In this document: positions 13,901-26,000 of the stretch, one piece after another
Layout of the letters: every line of letters starts with the position of its first letter
How positions within the stretch are numbered: the first letter of the stretch is position 1
Assembly: GCF_037975245.1 (NCBI RefSeq)
Contig: NC_092574.1
Span: forward strand, 15,077,713 to 15,141,712
Source of the DNA: Apostichopus japonicus
Lineage: Eukaryota; Echinodermata; Holothuroidea; Aspidochirotida; Stichopodidae
Direction of reading: 5' to 3'
Length of the DNA: 64,000 nucleotides
Translations under genes and position numbers: made by a program
Notes under the pieces: generated by a model
Told to the model about the DNA's origin: nothing
Database searches by the model: none
The model's input: the letters and a program-made list of their open reading frames with translations, nothing else

Positions 13901-16552
13901 TGTCTACGAGGGCACAACTTGTAATTGACATATTTGGCTTGGTGAGTAGGTATAGAGAGTCAAGCAGTTTGTACAGTTAAAGGAGTTGTTGTTATTTTGT
14001 TCCATTTTAATGTTGATATTTTGTTTTTTGATTTGATCTGGTTGTCTTATTTCACCTAGAGCTGGTTTAACAAGAGAGATTATCATTCCATAATTCACCT
14101 TCTGTATTAAAGAGTATCTGTTGGGAATGTACTTCAACTTTTAATAGTAGCTTGTTATCCTTTATTAGTTTGTGTTGTTGAGATATTAGATTTCTGAGAT
14201 TATGCGAGGTTGGTAAAATGTCATTTAGACTACGAGTTTCAGTTCACTACGAATGTGTTCCTATTTTATATTTATCTCTGTAACACTAAGATGGTTGTTG
14301 TGTTGTCATAGTTTGTGATATAGTTGATTACATTGATTACTTTTCTTTATGATTTTATAAGCAAACATCACCGTAGGGTTGTGTGAATTGTGCTAGGTTT
14401 TCTGAGGATATGTATGCGTTATTTATTCGAGTTATATCTCATACCATTGTATTATAGTGTTTTCAACTTATGGTAACTGCCAGTGTTCCATATCGTATTG
14501 TATGTCGTAACTTTTATTGTTCATATATTTTGTATTTTGTCACTTTGATATTGCAGGGGCTGCTTTCTATGCTTTCCTGTTCTCTACGTTTTCTGTTTTC
14601 TACCCTGAATAAATTGGTGAAATCGTATACTGCTGTCTCTGAATCTGGTCTTAACGAGCAGGCTGACCCTTCCTTCGACTTCCCCTCCGCGTCCCTTCAT
14701 TAAGATAAACAAAAGACTACGTTGTACAGATTACTGAAATATCCTGTTGAAACTAAATTTGTTTTTGTATTTATTTGAAAATAACCATTTCTGCTAGTGA
14801 TCTATAATAATCCTGCAAATATTTACAAATAGTGACAGTGATTTGTGGCAGAATTCATCTTTCACCAGATATTAGATATTAAATGGTTGGAAATATGCCT
14901 TTATACTCAGAACTTAAAGGCACATTCAGACTGGGTCTTCTGCCACAACAAGTGTTAAAGAAAATTCTACATTGTGATTCTGACATACTAAGTTGGCTAA
15001 GTCACAAATGAACAGACTGAAGACTTGCCTAAGGCATCAAAACTCCCAAGAACAAGCCTTATAAGAAGCCTAAGAGAAACCAGACGAGCCAAAACCAAGG
15101 TTCACCAAAACTAATATGACAAAAAAGTGATACATAACAAGGTAAATATTGGTAAAAAGTGAGGAATACAATGAGACAAGCTTCCCACTATTTCCCTTAA
15201 AAGTGTTGAACAAACATTTGTTTTAACTTGTTTTTGGTGTCAAAATGAATATTTAAAAAAGGTGGCCCAGGCCCCTACCCCTCACTGTTTGTGAAAGTAT
15301 AATTTATTTGGCAAAACAAAAATATAAGCGGTTGAGAAGTTTGACACAATTCCAACAACCATCATTTCAACAAAATAAGAAACTAAATACTTACTTGTTC
15401 CAATGGTCCTGGTGACTAAGGTTTTACCAACGTTCCTTACGTTGAACATGGCTGGAGCCTTTACATCGTACCATTCCTTACGGGTAAAAGGGTCAATGCT
15501 GATCAAAAATAAGAGGATAAATTTATCAATTCATTGCTTTCGGAACATTTGGAAGACATTTAATTTGCTGCATTGACACAACAACACTTTACTAATAGGC
15601 ACAATTAAGAAGACATAGGTCAGGACTAACAAAGTAAAAAGTACTTTTAGTAAGTACTTTTAGTAAAGTACTTTTAGTAAAAAGTACAACTAGTTTAGGA
15701 GTAGGTTAGTACTATGGTATTATGTAATGTGTATTGTTCACCAAATTTCTGAGGTTGAGATCCCATACTAAATTGTGACTAAATGGGAAAAATTGGGCAA
15801 TCTCACCATCAAATCAAACACTGAAATTTTAATATGTGAATGATGAACCCCTCTTTGATATGTCATCAGCAGTATTCAGTGACCAGAGCATCAATTCGAT
15901 CATTTCTTACGACTAGGTATCAGGTAGGAAGTTTGCTCCAAGTTAAAATAAATACTTTTACTGATAGAATATCTCTTGTTTTGCACACTGAATGCTCAAG
16001 TTATGTAACATGAACATTATTAACATCATTCATGAACATAAAGTTTGAGCTGCCTGTCCTTAGGCCAGTTTGTATAGGCCAACACTCAACAGTAACACTG
16101 TTGTTCTGCTATGTGCACAAAACTGGGATAAGGCTCAGGGCTGGGCCACCAAAACAATATCCTTTGCCCATATTCACTACCTAGCCTACATAAGAATGTA
16201 AGCTATCGATTGGCGAAGTAACTCTTAATACCTAACTACTAGTAATATGCGGTCTACCGTAGGCTATGTTTATGAAGACTTCAAAATGTGCAACTTGGTA
16301 GTTTAACATTAGGCTATTGTGAATAACGTAATTTGGCAGAGCCTAACTTGACGTTATAACAATTGACGTCTACGGGCTTAACACAGAATCATGATTTATC
16401 TTCTTCATCACGACAACAGTTTACTTATTTTTCACTCATACCGAAAGATAGAAGTTATATTTATTAAACAGTATAGATATTCGTGCTTACACTTTCTTTT
16501 TGGAGCCTTTCTTGCCTCCTTTCGAGAGGCGTTTATTTTTACCCACGGCCAT
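10948..16552 (-). CDS. RPS3A: 40S ribosomal protein S3a (eS1), complete, 5 exons, 264 aa
   Basis: Coding exons, 5' to 3' on the - strand: 16552-16491, 15498-15395, 12589-12402, 12080-11762, 11069-10948. All borders are GT..AG and the phases join to 795 bp, giving 264 aa, the same length as I recall for human RPS3A. Recognisable segments: [20 protein letters not shown] at the N terminus, then [20 protein letters not shown], then [17 protein letters not shown], then [15 protein letters not shown], then RKTSYAQ-type and [14 protein letters not shown] segments, and a C terminus [10 protein letters not shown]. The protein is a small-subunit component near the mRNA exit side and acts in initiation. 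The start is the first ATG, and the lysine-rich opening matches the family. The 2.8-kb intron between 12590 and 15394 is the largest and may hold a nested + strand gene or element. Vertebrate RPS3A introns host snoRNAs; I could not identify one here. Confidence 0.97.
13873..14703 (+). CDS. Possible nested two-exon reading frame inside the large RPS3A intron
   Basis: On the strand opposite RPS3A there is a 69-bp open exon-like block (13873-13941) preceded by AG and followed by GTGAGT. A second block (14557-14703) is preceded by TTGCAG and ends in TAA. Both are in phase 0 and join to about 71 codons, beginning [19 protein letters not shown] and ending DFPSASLH. I see no start codon or upstream exon and do not recognise the protein; the first block has a faint SAP-like look. 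It may be the 3' end of a nested gene, a mobile element product, or chance. Confidence 0.25.
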
Positions 16553-16566
16553 ATTGTGGTTCGTAC

Positions 16567-16576
16567 GAAAAGAGGG
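16567..16576 (-). promoter_or_regulatory. TOP-like pyrimidine tract and probable transcription start of RPS3A
   Basis: On the - strand, 15 to 24 bases before the RPS3A ATG, the sequence reads CCCTCTTTTC. Ribosomal protein mRNAs typically begin with a C followed by such a tract (5' TOP), which couples their translation to growth signalling. A very short leader is also typical. The exact start base is inferred, not shown. Confidence 0.55.
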
Positions 16577-18407
16577 CGCAATATAGGAACAGTTGCGCAA
16601 AATAGGGGCAGAGATCTGATTTTGTCACATGTATCAACATAAACAGAACCACTACTACTACTGTAAGCCAGTTCCAGTAGGAAATTGATCTGTAAACATA
16701 GTTAAACCGTGAAGTCGCTCACCATTTTCAAGAGTCAAAAAGACACAATAGTAGAAGAAACAGTAAGCTGCATTGACGAATTTCAGTATCTTCTTCGTCT
16801 TGACGACATATCTGCTCTCCCCTTCAAAAATCAAAGTTCCAAGTTGTTTGTCAAACTTGTTGTATTGAGTTATTATAAGTTAGTAACCTAACGTATTTAG
16901 ACTAGGCCCTAGTCCTAACTAAGGCTAGTTAAGCTATATTATATTATCTGGCCAGGCTCTAACTTAGTCTAGACTAGGTCATCTACGCGGTGACTTCGCC
17001 CCACGTTAGACTTACTGCAGCCTAAGGCCTATGCCAACGTCGGCCTAGATTTATGGCTACTACGTACTAGTACTACTAACTTTCGACTCTTTATACGTAG
17101 GTTCAAATCCTTTCCAGGAACCAGATTGTTTTGACCTATTCAAATTTGTGCATTGCAAAATTGCAGCGTTGTCTATTGTGGATTAGGTATTTCTTGTTTG
17201 CAAATTTGGGTTTTGTTCAGTTCGAAAAGAGAAGGCTTGGTGAGCCGGTGTTCATCTAGGATCATCACATAGATAGGGTTCAAAATGAGGTTCCATGGCT
17301 TCCTAACCCTTGGGAATTACTAAACTAAAGTGCATATATGTGTGCTCCTGTTGGACCAAATAAATCAGTGTATCTAATTATGCAATGTTTGTTTTGTAAC
17401 TTGCTTCTCTAACCTAAGGTTGTTGTAGCCAGTATGGAAAGTCTAGTATAACGTTTTATCCTATGGACTATACTCTGTTAAAGGATTTCACTTAAACATA
17501 ATGCCCACTTTGAAAATGATCGCAACAGTAGAAATTCCTTGCTTGTTCATAAAACTTCCAAATGGCAGTTGTTAAATAGACATCCCTCATGTTACGTGTT
17601 TCAATATGTTGGCAGTTCTGATTGTTTGAGCCTTATGATATATCATCACATACTGTGGTGCAGTGGTGAGAAAGGAATTGGGCCCTTTCCTTTAATGTCG
17701 GTAAAGGTACATTTAATTTCTGCCATAATGTAATCCCCATTCCCTAAATTGGGAATCACTTTATGTAATGCAGCATCAAAGAGAATACACACCAAAGAGA
17801 GGATCACACAAGGATAGTTCAGACGATACGATAAAACATGGGTAATATGAGGAATTGGTTATTAGAGACATATTTCTTCGACACCCAAGTAAAAGAACCA
17901 GATTGGTCCACTCTTCTCATGTGACTTTCAAAGACAATCTGAATTGACAGTTTACAAGTATATTGAGTCCTGTAAAATCAAATTTCAAAGGAAGTTAAAA
18001 ATCATACTCTGACTCTTACTTTACCTTCTTTAAGCACTCAGCCCTTTTAATCAGGCAATACAAACTTTATACAAAGTTAAGTTTAGCCATTGAAAATGTT
18101 TGTGAATTTTCCATACTTTTAAGTACTTAAAACCAAACATTACAGAATGTAAGAAGTCCAGTAACCCTTAAATCTTATGAACTACTTTATAGTGGTCAAC
18201 AGTGGATGGAAATGGATTTTGCCAAGAAATTCATGAACTCTTAGTTGTCAAGGTCTCACCTGATGGTGAAGATACACATACGGTTACAATGATACATACA
18301 GAAAACGCTGGTAGTAGTACTTAATTTATGTACATGAAGAGGCCCTTGGCTTGCCCCTTGACCTCACCTCTCTGGTGCAATTGTAAATGTTGCTCGGGTA
18401 TGATGCC
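16577..18407. other. Intergenic region between divergent RPS3A and AGA
   Basis: This region should contain the RPS3A promoter at its left side and sequence upstream of AGA at its right. It is rich in TAGGC/CCTA words near 16890-17060. A short open stretch near 16712-16888 has no ATG and no domain. Nothing else could be supported. Confidence 0.4.
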
Positions 18408-18794
18408 CAGTGGCGGAGCGTCCATATAGTCAGGGGGCGAATGCCCCCCCTGACAGACTCAAATGGACTGCTGGCGCCCTTTTCAGCTTTTTGCCACTTT
18501 TTACTTATTCGCGATTATTGAATTCATTGCGCTCTCATCTACCTATTGACATTTGTCACATTTTGTTGGTGTCATTTTCTGACAAAATGCTCTTACGGCT
18601 AATTATTCTTCGTTTATCTGCAAATTAGCAATGCCCGGAAAGGGTCATTTCCAGCTATCTAGGGAGTATCTCTACTCAAAAAAATTCTGTACGCTCTGCG
18701 CCAACCTGTGGTGGCGCTCCGCTTAGATAGTGTCGAAAGCGCCCCTACAGACCATTCTCGCCCCCTCTGACCAATACCCCTAGCTCCGCCACTG
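18408..18794. mobile_element. hAT-like non-autonomous DNA transposon (MITE), 387 bp
   Basis: The ends are perfect inverted repeats: CAGTGGCGGAGC on the left and GCTCCGCCACTG on the right. The element is flanked by a perfect 8-bp direct repeat, ATGATGCC, at 18400-18407 and 18795-18802. A CAG..CTG end with an 8-bp target duplication is the hAT signature. There is no transposase frame. Near its right end it carries a GC-rich block (about 18688-18732) that recurs elsewhere in the window. Confidence 0.88.
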
Positions 18795-19020
18795 ATGATG
18801 CCTTGAGAGTAGCAATTCCAAACCTTTTGTGGTTGAAAACCCTCTGCCTATTTCATGTACCATTTTAAAAGTATTGCAGCAATGTGAATGCTCATAACAG
18901 TGAAATCAATCTGTGGTACTTCTGCAAATGTTGCACTTTTGAACTGCCACTCTTTTCTTTCTTTCTTTTGTTTCTGTTATTCAAGGTTTCTGTTAAGTAG
19001 CATTAAAAAATATCAACACA

Positions 19021-21559
19021 ATGAAGATGATAGGAAAGCAACATCTTGCCTCAGTCTTACTGTGTCTTCAGCTGTACTTACCCATCGGTTTGGCTATGAA
19101 TGGAGATCTCTTACCTCTCATCATCAATACATGGAATTTTTCCATGGCAACCTCTCAAAGTGAGTACTAAATATCGTAGATACCACGTCAGAAAAATGCT
19201 ACAATTATGCTAATGATTGGTTTCAGTTCCATTGAATTCATTTAGGAGTGTTAGCTCAGTGGCTAACGCAGGTGCCTTTCAATCATAAGGTCCCCGGTTC
19301 GAGTCACTCCCAGATTAATGTATGTCGTCCAGTTACAGAGTTGTTGACAATTGACAATTCATAATCATGGACGTTAAATATGAATGTAAGAGACTGACTT
19401 CGGTCAGCTTGCGGCTTTGATAAGCCAATGAGGCTTCTTCGCGAGTTCCTGCTTGCAGGAGGATCTAAAATACATTTCTTTAATTTATAATAGAGGTGTG
19501 AAAGTTGATAACATTTACAGCAGGTTGTTGACAGTATGTTGTTTTCAATCGATGTACCCTACCACAGTTGACTATTTTTTGTTTGTCCTGGGTAGGCTTG
19601 TAACCTTGTAAACACTATATCTCATGTTATGAAGAATGGATATCATACGTATCATGTGGATGTGTCATGTTAGGAAGAGGAAGGCTATTGTTTTTCTCGG
19701 AGGTCAAAGGTAATGCGAGATCACCAGCTGTCAAAAACTGAAAACATTGTAAACATGGTATCTCAAGAGCGGAATCATGGATACATTTCATACTTTGTAT
19801 GTACATATGTCACATTGAGAGAAAGAACCTTATTGTTTGTGGTGCAGGTCAATGGTCATCTGAGGCCAGCAGAGGTCAAACACTGAAAACCTTGCAAACA
19901 CTATATCTCAAGATAGGAAGCATCGATACTTCTCATATGTATCATGTGGATGTGTTATATTGAGTAATAGAACTATGTTCTTTCTAGTGGAAGTCAAAGG
20001 TCACCAGAGGTCAAATACTGAAAACCTTGTAAACACGATATCTCAAGTTAAGAAGCATGGATATTTTTCATACTTGGCATCCAGATCATTTTTGGTGGAG
20101 GTCAAAGGTCATCTGGGTGACCCGCTGTAAAACCCTGAAACCTTTAAACATGATATCTCATGGTAGAAATTATCAGGACATCTATATTAGAAGAGCTGTT
20201 TCTGGTGAACAAGCAGCATCCTATTCTAATGAAGTCATCAAAACTTCTATGCATTTTTGCATTCTGTTTTGGGTTTTTTTTTTTTTGCACTTTAATTGCA
20301 AAATTGTATATAAAAACATTCAGTATTCAAAGTATTTTCTTTCTTGCTTCATATTACAGCTTGGCAGCCTTTAGATGCTGGGGCACCAGCAATAGATATT
20401 GTCGTTCAGGGTTGCTCAGCCTGTGAAGAACTTCAGTGCGATGGATCAGTGGGTTACGGAAACCAGTAAGTAATTTAAATCAATCTCAATGATCTGTTGT
20501 ACCCCTAAAACACAACTTCCATCATAATTCTCTTCTGAGGTCTATAAAAGCGTTGAACATAAAAATTAAAAAGAAATGGCAATATTAAAATTGCGTAAAA
20601 TTAACATTTATCATTTTTGTAATTGTGTATTGTGGCTTCTGAGTGGTATTCCCAGCAAAACAAATGGCAGAATATGTAGGGAGTTCCACCAACTGAGGGC
20701 TGGATATAAAGTCCGTTTGGTAAAGCACAGTCCTTCCTGAAGGTACACACTGGTCAAATCTTATTCTTTAATAATTAAACCTTTATTGTTTCTTTTCAAA
20801 TTTGCTTCTAATTTTCCTGCTGTCAGTTTTCCATTGTTCATTAATTATGTAATTTCTTGCCCTAACGACATCAAACATTTGTTGAGACTGAAAATGGGCA
20901 CCTGTCCTGGTTAGTGGAATACATAATCTGAGAGCTGAAACAGTTGTATCTGTACATGGTGGCTGGCTTTTTGTTCTGTTATTTGTTTTCTTTCATTCTG
21001 TCTTGTGTCACAATGGACATTGTTATAAACCTGATGCGTTCCAGACCAGAACACAAGTAGCCGAAATTATGTAGCATGTTCACAGGAGGTGCTGCACCTA
21101 TGGAAGAGGTAGCGCAATAAGTAGTGTCAATTTCGGAGAGACAAACAAAAAAATCCTTCAGGACATTATGTTTCTAGCTATATCAGTGAATCTAGGAATA
21201 TGGGTAACATGTAAAGTGTTGCGTTATTGAATACAGACATGACTTTGTCTAATACCATAAATCTTTCTTTCTTTTTTCAAATTTTTTCAGCCCTGATGAT
21301 ATTGGGGAGACCACTCTGGATGCCATGGTCATGGATGGGTTAGTCAATATTCTTATCATTCTCTTCTCTTTTGGGAGCTTTCGTGCATTGGTGAGGACAG
21401 ACTGCCTCGGATCTAGAATAAGTTTGTTTCAGTCAGTGTCCATTCTAATAAGCTCTGTAAAGTTCTCAACAATAAAGATCCCTTTTGCTCAGCTCTTGTC
21501 TACAAGCGTATCAAAAGTTTAATTTTATTTAATTTGATTTCTGTCTGTCTGTCTCTCTG

Positions 21560-21592
<33 letters not shown>

Positions 21593-22958
21593 GTCTGTCT
21601 GTCTGTCTTTCTCCATGAATTCCACTTTACTCTAGCTATTTCTTACTTGCTTATATAGCTAATAGTGCAAAGGTACTTGTACCCTGAAAATTTGTTCTAC
21701 TTTTTTATTGAGTGTTGGATGGATGAGATAGTAGGGAGCGGGGTAGGGGGTGTGTGGTTCATTGTTGACAAAGAAATTTCTTTACAGGAAAATTGTCCCA
21801 ACTCAGAAAATAATTGTGCTAAATAATCAAGAGCTGTTTACAATAGATGCTTTGTCTCTTTTCTTTCCATTTTTCAACATTTCAAAGTTATTTGTCTTAA
21901 ATTCTTTCTCTTCACATGTAGCAAGACTATGCAGATTGGAGCCGTTGGAGATCTACGGAGGGTGAAGGATGCCATTTCAGTCGCACGGGCGGTGATGAAT
22001 TTTTCAAAGCACACCCTTTTGGTCGGTGAATCAGGTTGGTTCAATTTAATTGTTTTTTTTTTTTGTATCTTGAGCTTATCTGTGAAGTAATCTCTATAGC
22101 TGTAAAGCCCTATAAATACTGACAGCTGGTATATATATATATTTCACTTAGTGTGTCGGTACATTGTTTATAAAATTTATTCAAATATTGAAACTTTAAT
22201 GAGAACTTTAGTGATGAAAATTTACGAAACTTTTCAAGAGACTTTTAGTCATCCAGAACATAGTGTTAAGTTATAACCCTACTGCAGTTGCTATTGCTAC
22301 AGTATACCTTACTTCAGGTATAGAACCACTGTGTTCACATCGATCATAAGATGAGAAAAGCTGATCTAAGTAAGTTCTCTGTCCAGAACTGGGGTCAAAG
22401 GGGTTATCAATTTATAACAAATAGATCCCAGGACAGTGAAGTGCCTCACTGATTGAGCACCCACTTAAATGAGTTTACCTGTAGATGACAGACAATAAAA
22501 TCAAGGAGCTGCTAACCTCTCTCCCTGATCAAACTTTCTCCTCACAATTTTAAAGTTTACTTTATAATTTTTTTTTCTCATAAATGCTGGTTTCCAGTTT
22601 CTTCCAGAAAATAAAGTTTGTTTTGGAAGAAACTGTACCCAACATAAAAAGTGTGGCAGGAATCACAAACCCCTTTGTTTTTCAGGTGTAATTGTTTTTT
22701 AAAACGTCATGTCAGTACACTGTTTTGTGCCCCCCTCTCTTACTCTTACCTCCCCTTTCCCCTTGCTTCCCCTTAACCTCCTTGTGTTTGAAAGCTAAAT
22801 GTGTTCTTAATTTCGAATTTCAGATTTTTGTTATCTTTCCTTCACAGCTACTAAATTTGCCGTAGCGATCGGATTCAAAGAAGAATCTCTTTCAACAAAT
22901 AAATCGGTGTAAGTTGTGACGACTTTTGGCATAAATTTTTCTTAAGATGTGGTTCTCA

Positions 22959-23021
<63 letters not shown>

Positions 23022-26000
23022 CATATATATGCATATATATATATATATATTTATATATATGTAAATATGTGCCACTTTTTAGGCCCGCTTCAGGGTTTAA
23101 CTGTCGAGGAAAAAAATTGCAGAGTTGAAATATATTATCCTGGTGCTTGATTCACAAGTTCAGAAATAGTTATGATTTATATTCCGTAGGATAATATATT
23201 AATGTAAAGTACATTTGATTGTCCCTTGAAAGTGCAAGGATGTATCACTTCTTGTGATCATTACAATATAACATCTTCCACTGTACCACTGAATTATTTG
23301 TACAAAATATGTCTTTAGTTTCTTTCATCTTTGTTGCACCTTCCTGCTGTTATTCTGCTTCTCTTACATGTGGTTTGTACGAATTTATGTAATATGAGTC
23401 TCTTGAACATCGTGTTATGAGCTCTACCGAATTAAACATAGCTGAAAGGTTTAGTTCTTTCCTTATCTGTGATGAAATAAAGATGCCAGATGTGAGGGGT
23501 TTTATTATTTTCTGTAAACATGTTACTGTGTGTGACATTGTTACTTTTGTCGTGCTTTCAGAGAGGCCTTCAATGAATGGAAGAAAAATAATTGCCAACC
23601 AAATTTTTGGAAGGTGAGAGATATTGATTGTTTACATCTCTGCATTTTAGGTGTAGTTGTTGCATCGTTTTATTTGTTCTTCTCTTTTTATAGTCATAAA
23701 AGGATAAATGTATGATCCATCTGTTCTTGTTAGGAGATTTTAGTCCCAATTAAGTTTGTTTTGATTTCAAACATGAATTGGAAATTTAATTGAGTTCTTT
23801 TTTTATGGTCTTAAAAAGTATCTTGTTTACACCTATAGTACAATAAAGTAAAAACACTATCTATAATGTAATTTGCGATTTAATGTAATGTGTAACTTAA
23901 TGTCATTTGTCATTTGCAATTAAATGAAAGTACATGAATTTTTAACTGGCTGTATAAACAGAAACTGTTTCAATTTTAAAAGACATTCCTGTGACTTTAA
24001 TCATTATTCTGATATTAATGAAGACAGATTAATGACTTGAAATGGGAAATGATAAGCACAGACCTGTGAGTTGGTAATCATGGTGAATAACAGTAAGATG
24101 TTAAATCATTTAATTAATTATTTTCAATGAAACCACTCCTTCAAACTAATAGACCCGACCTGAGAATTTAGCATCGGATGGAATCAAGATATTACGGAAA
24201 CGATTGTGAAGGTCTGTTTGTTAGTTACTCTCTTGTTTCCTGGTATCTAGTTGCTTTGACAGCTGTGTTTCCATTGTCTGTTCAGAATGTATGGCCTGAT
24301 CCATCCAAGTCCTGTGGACCCTATAAGCCATCTCCGGGCGGCGTAAAAATGACTCCTCCCACGGCCAATCAGGACATCTCCCAAGAAAACCACGACACGA
24401 TTGGTATGATTGCCATAGACCGAATGAATAATGTCGCTGCTGGAGTTTCGACCAATGGCCTCAATCATAAAGTTCATGGGTAATGTTCATGAAGAAAATG
24501 CATTCCAACCAAACTTACCTTTAGAATTGGACCATAGTTACCTTTTTGTATTTTTTTTTCGTTTCTCTTCTTTTTCTTAACTGTTAGCACTTTCTTGTCG
24601 GTGTTCTTGCATACAAAAGTATGAGCACACACTTAGATCTATGATTCTGGAACAGTAGAAAGAAAGCAGTTATCATATTCAGTGTATCTAGGGAAGCCTG
24701 TGCACAACACTATTTCTTCATTGTTATAGTAGAAATACACTTCTAGTGCTGTTCTGAAACAATAACAAGCTGTGGTTATGTAACTAAGGTTGCCTGTACA
24801 CAACACTGTGTCTTTGTTGTTAGATGTAAGAGCATTAGTGCTGTTCTGAAATAGTAACAAGCAGTGGTTATGTAACCATGGAAACCTTTATAAAGACTTT
24901 TACTGCAATGGAGATGATTTTGTACGGACAACATATTCAGTAACAAAAGATGACTTGTGTTACAGTATTGTGGAGATTTGTGAAGTAGCAAACAAAAAGA
25001 AGTTCTTGGCTTGAACAGGTTCCATGCTAATATCAGGATTGCTCTTTCAACTGAGCTTCGCAGCTCTTAGATGGAGATGGTGATCAATAAACGGCCAGTT
25101 ATGATAGTATGGAGGTATTAGATAGATACGATGTCTAAGCCATCTTCTTCTTCGTGTTTCATTCCTTGTTGTTACAGTCGAGTAGGAGACTCACCCATCC
25201 CCGGTGCGGGGGGATACGCCGACAACGATGTTGGGGGAGCAGCCGCGACTGGAGACGGTGACATCATGATGCGTTTCCTTCCGAGGTGTGTCCTTTTTAA
25301 ATTTACGAAATCTTCGTAGAAAGTCTTTATTTTCAGCTGACTCAGTATTTTCACAAAACAGAAATTTATGAGTCGGTTTGTTTGAAGTTTTGACACTTTG
25401 AAAACGTTATCTTTATTAAACCATAAAAAACATAGTAGGATTATTTCCCTTTTTTTATAAAGTTTTGCATAGTCCCATTCAGTGAGATCCTAAACCAAGT
25501 GTTTTGTATCGTTTCTAAATATGACTAAACGTTGATGGTAAAGAAAAAAAAAAACTTCAAAGATCTCCTGAAATTTTAACATTACAGTTCTATCAAATTG
25601 GAGTTTGGACATTGGTGACTTTATGCCAGAAAAGATTGGCTTTTAAATCTGGGAGATATAACATTCAGTTCTGGTTAGTTAGTTGTTGATAGCAATTGGC
25701 ACAGTAATATAGGATGAACATTATGTGAAAAGGATAACTTAAGGCAGAAACCTAAGTTCCAATTGATCTGCAATTTACAGTGTAAGTGATAGAGGTATCC
25801 TAATATGTTCTTATTATTCCAATTATACCAACAAGTGAGGTGAAGTTGCCAGATTTAAAACTGACGATGAAAAATTGTGAATATTCTTACATAAATAAAG
25901 AAGGCCTCATTTTAGGTATCAGTTTTTACTCCATCTACAGGGTAGTATAATTCATAAATTTTTTTCACCTGAGCTGTTAACAGAAAATCTGTTATTTTCT

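Noticed and set aside
16709-16891. Short + strand frame upstream of RPS3A
   Set aside because: It starts at GTG and not ATG, has no domain, and no convincing splice sites support it.
22947-23150. Frame rich in Tyr-Ile
   Set aside because: It is a translation of a TA dinucleotide repeat.
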